Source: Bacillota bacterium (GTDB taxonomy: Bacteria; Bacillota; Sulfobacillia; JAJZIM01; JAJZBP01). From it: 14,659 nt of DNA. The notes under the pieces were generated by a model. It had not been told where the DNA came from, did not search any database, and saw nothing but the letters and a program-made list of their open reading frames with translations. The DNA lies in assembly GCA_021798855.1 (NCBI GenBank), contig JAJZBP010000024.1, positions 1-14,659 on the forward strand. The letters run 5' to 3'. Shown in pieces: positions 14,409 to 14,659 of the stretch; position 1 is the stretch's first letter; each line of letters opens with the position of its first letter. The position numbers and the translations under genes were made by a program.

Positions 14409-14659
14409 CGCCTGGGTTCCCCCGCTTTCGCAATTTGTTATATTGCCTATATTGAAATGATGTAAAACTTGCTTACGTCGGAACCTAAACTCTAATTTAC
14501 CACTTTTGGAGATGATTTTAGCATGTTTATCCGTATATTCCTACTGTTTTTTGCGCCTGCAGAGTAAGCATTCGGTAAACCCATCGGGAAAACTAACTTC
14601 GTTGATAGCCTAAGCCGGCTTACCGTTTTTAACGATATTTACGGTCAAGGAAATCTAAA
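14409..14659. other. AT-rich upstream region of the chemotaxis gene
   Basis: These 251 bases are clearly more AT-rich than the genes around them and carry no open frame of note. They hold candidate promoters for the leftward chemotaxis gene and a 12-bp palindrome TAAGCCGGCTTA (14611-14622), followed on the plus strand by a T-run near 14625. The stem is too short for a confident terminator. Confidence 0.4.
14478..14499 (-). promoter_or_regulatory. Possible motility-type (sigma-28) promoter of the chemotaxis gene
   Basis: On the minus strand TAAA (14499-14496) is followed after 14 nt by CCGA (14481-14478), which resembles the TAAA...GCCGATAT pattern used for motility genes but is slightly short. 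A sigma-A alternative is TTTACA with TATAAC nearer the gene. Neither is certain. Confidence 0.25.

Noticed and set aside
14408..14435. GCGGGGGAACCCA on the minus strand before the chemotaxis gene, like the 5' core of a c-di-AMP riboswitch
   Set aside because: The other conserved blocks of that riboswitch do not follow; coding sequence starts at once.
1..14659. CRISPR arrays, insertion sequences, tRNA or rRNA genes
   Set aside because: None seen: no regularly spaced direct repeats, no transposase reading frame, no tRNA-like cloverleaf noticed by eye.

Overview
The window is GC-rich bacterial chromosome with strong GGAGG ribosome binding sites and many TTG and GTG starts. The methylerythritol phosphate (MEP) isoprenoid cluster carries an OLE-type RNA and its membrane protein partner between ispA and dxs. 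That arrangement points to an anaerobic, probably thermophilic or subsurface Firmicute of the Clostridia (Moorella, Peptococcaceae or Desulforudis-like). The lineage is inferred; no rRNA or species marker is present.

Region 1 (1-5820, minus strand) is one compact operon read right to left: folD, xseA, xseB, ispA, OLE RNA, oapA, dxs. The dxs gene runs off the left edge. Four junctions are 4-bp stop/start overlaps, and four of the six genes start at TTG. The OLE RNA fills about 630 nt without genes and has its own sigma-A type promoter. ispA has an in-frame TAG followed by 32 further codons that look like the normal family C-terminus.

Region 2 (5821-7188, plus strand) has a 290-nt stretch with no recognisable gene, then a DUF6157 gene, a DUF4160 gene and a DUF2442 gene. 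The DUF6157 frame has an in-frame TGA exactly where the family, as I recall it, has a conserved cysteine, so it is a selenoprotein candidate. The DUF4160/DUF2442 pair resembles a small toxin-antitoxin-like module.

Region 3 (7281-9747) has a TetR-family repressor gene diverging from a two-gene operon: a membrane-anchored SAM methyltransferase and an RcnA-type nickel/cobalt exporter. A 40-bp imperfect palindrome lies in the divergent control region.

Region 4 (9748-11775) has a stomatin/slipin-like membrane protein (minus) diverging from a YgjP-type zinc metallopeptidase (plus), followed by hairpins and a strong promoter with a 7-bp triple repeat.

Region 5 (11776-14659) has an MFS transporter gene whose natural start is followed by a TGA at codon 5. 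It overlaps tail to tail with a methyl-accepting chemotaxis protein gene that has almost no extracellular sensor. The last 250 bases are an AT-rich upstream region of the chemotaxis gene.

Three separate reading frames (ispA, DUF6157, MFS) are each interrupted by one stop codon with no frameshift. Recoding, real gene decay and base errors must be separated case by case.
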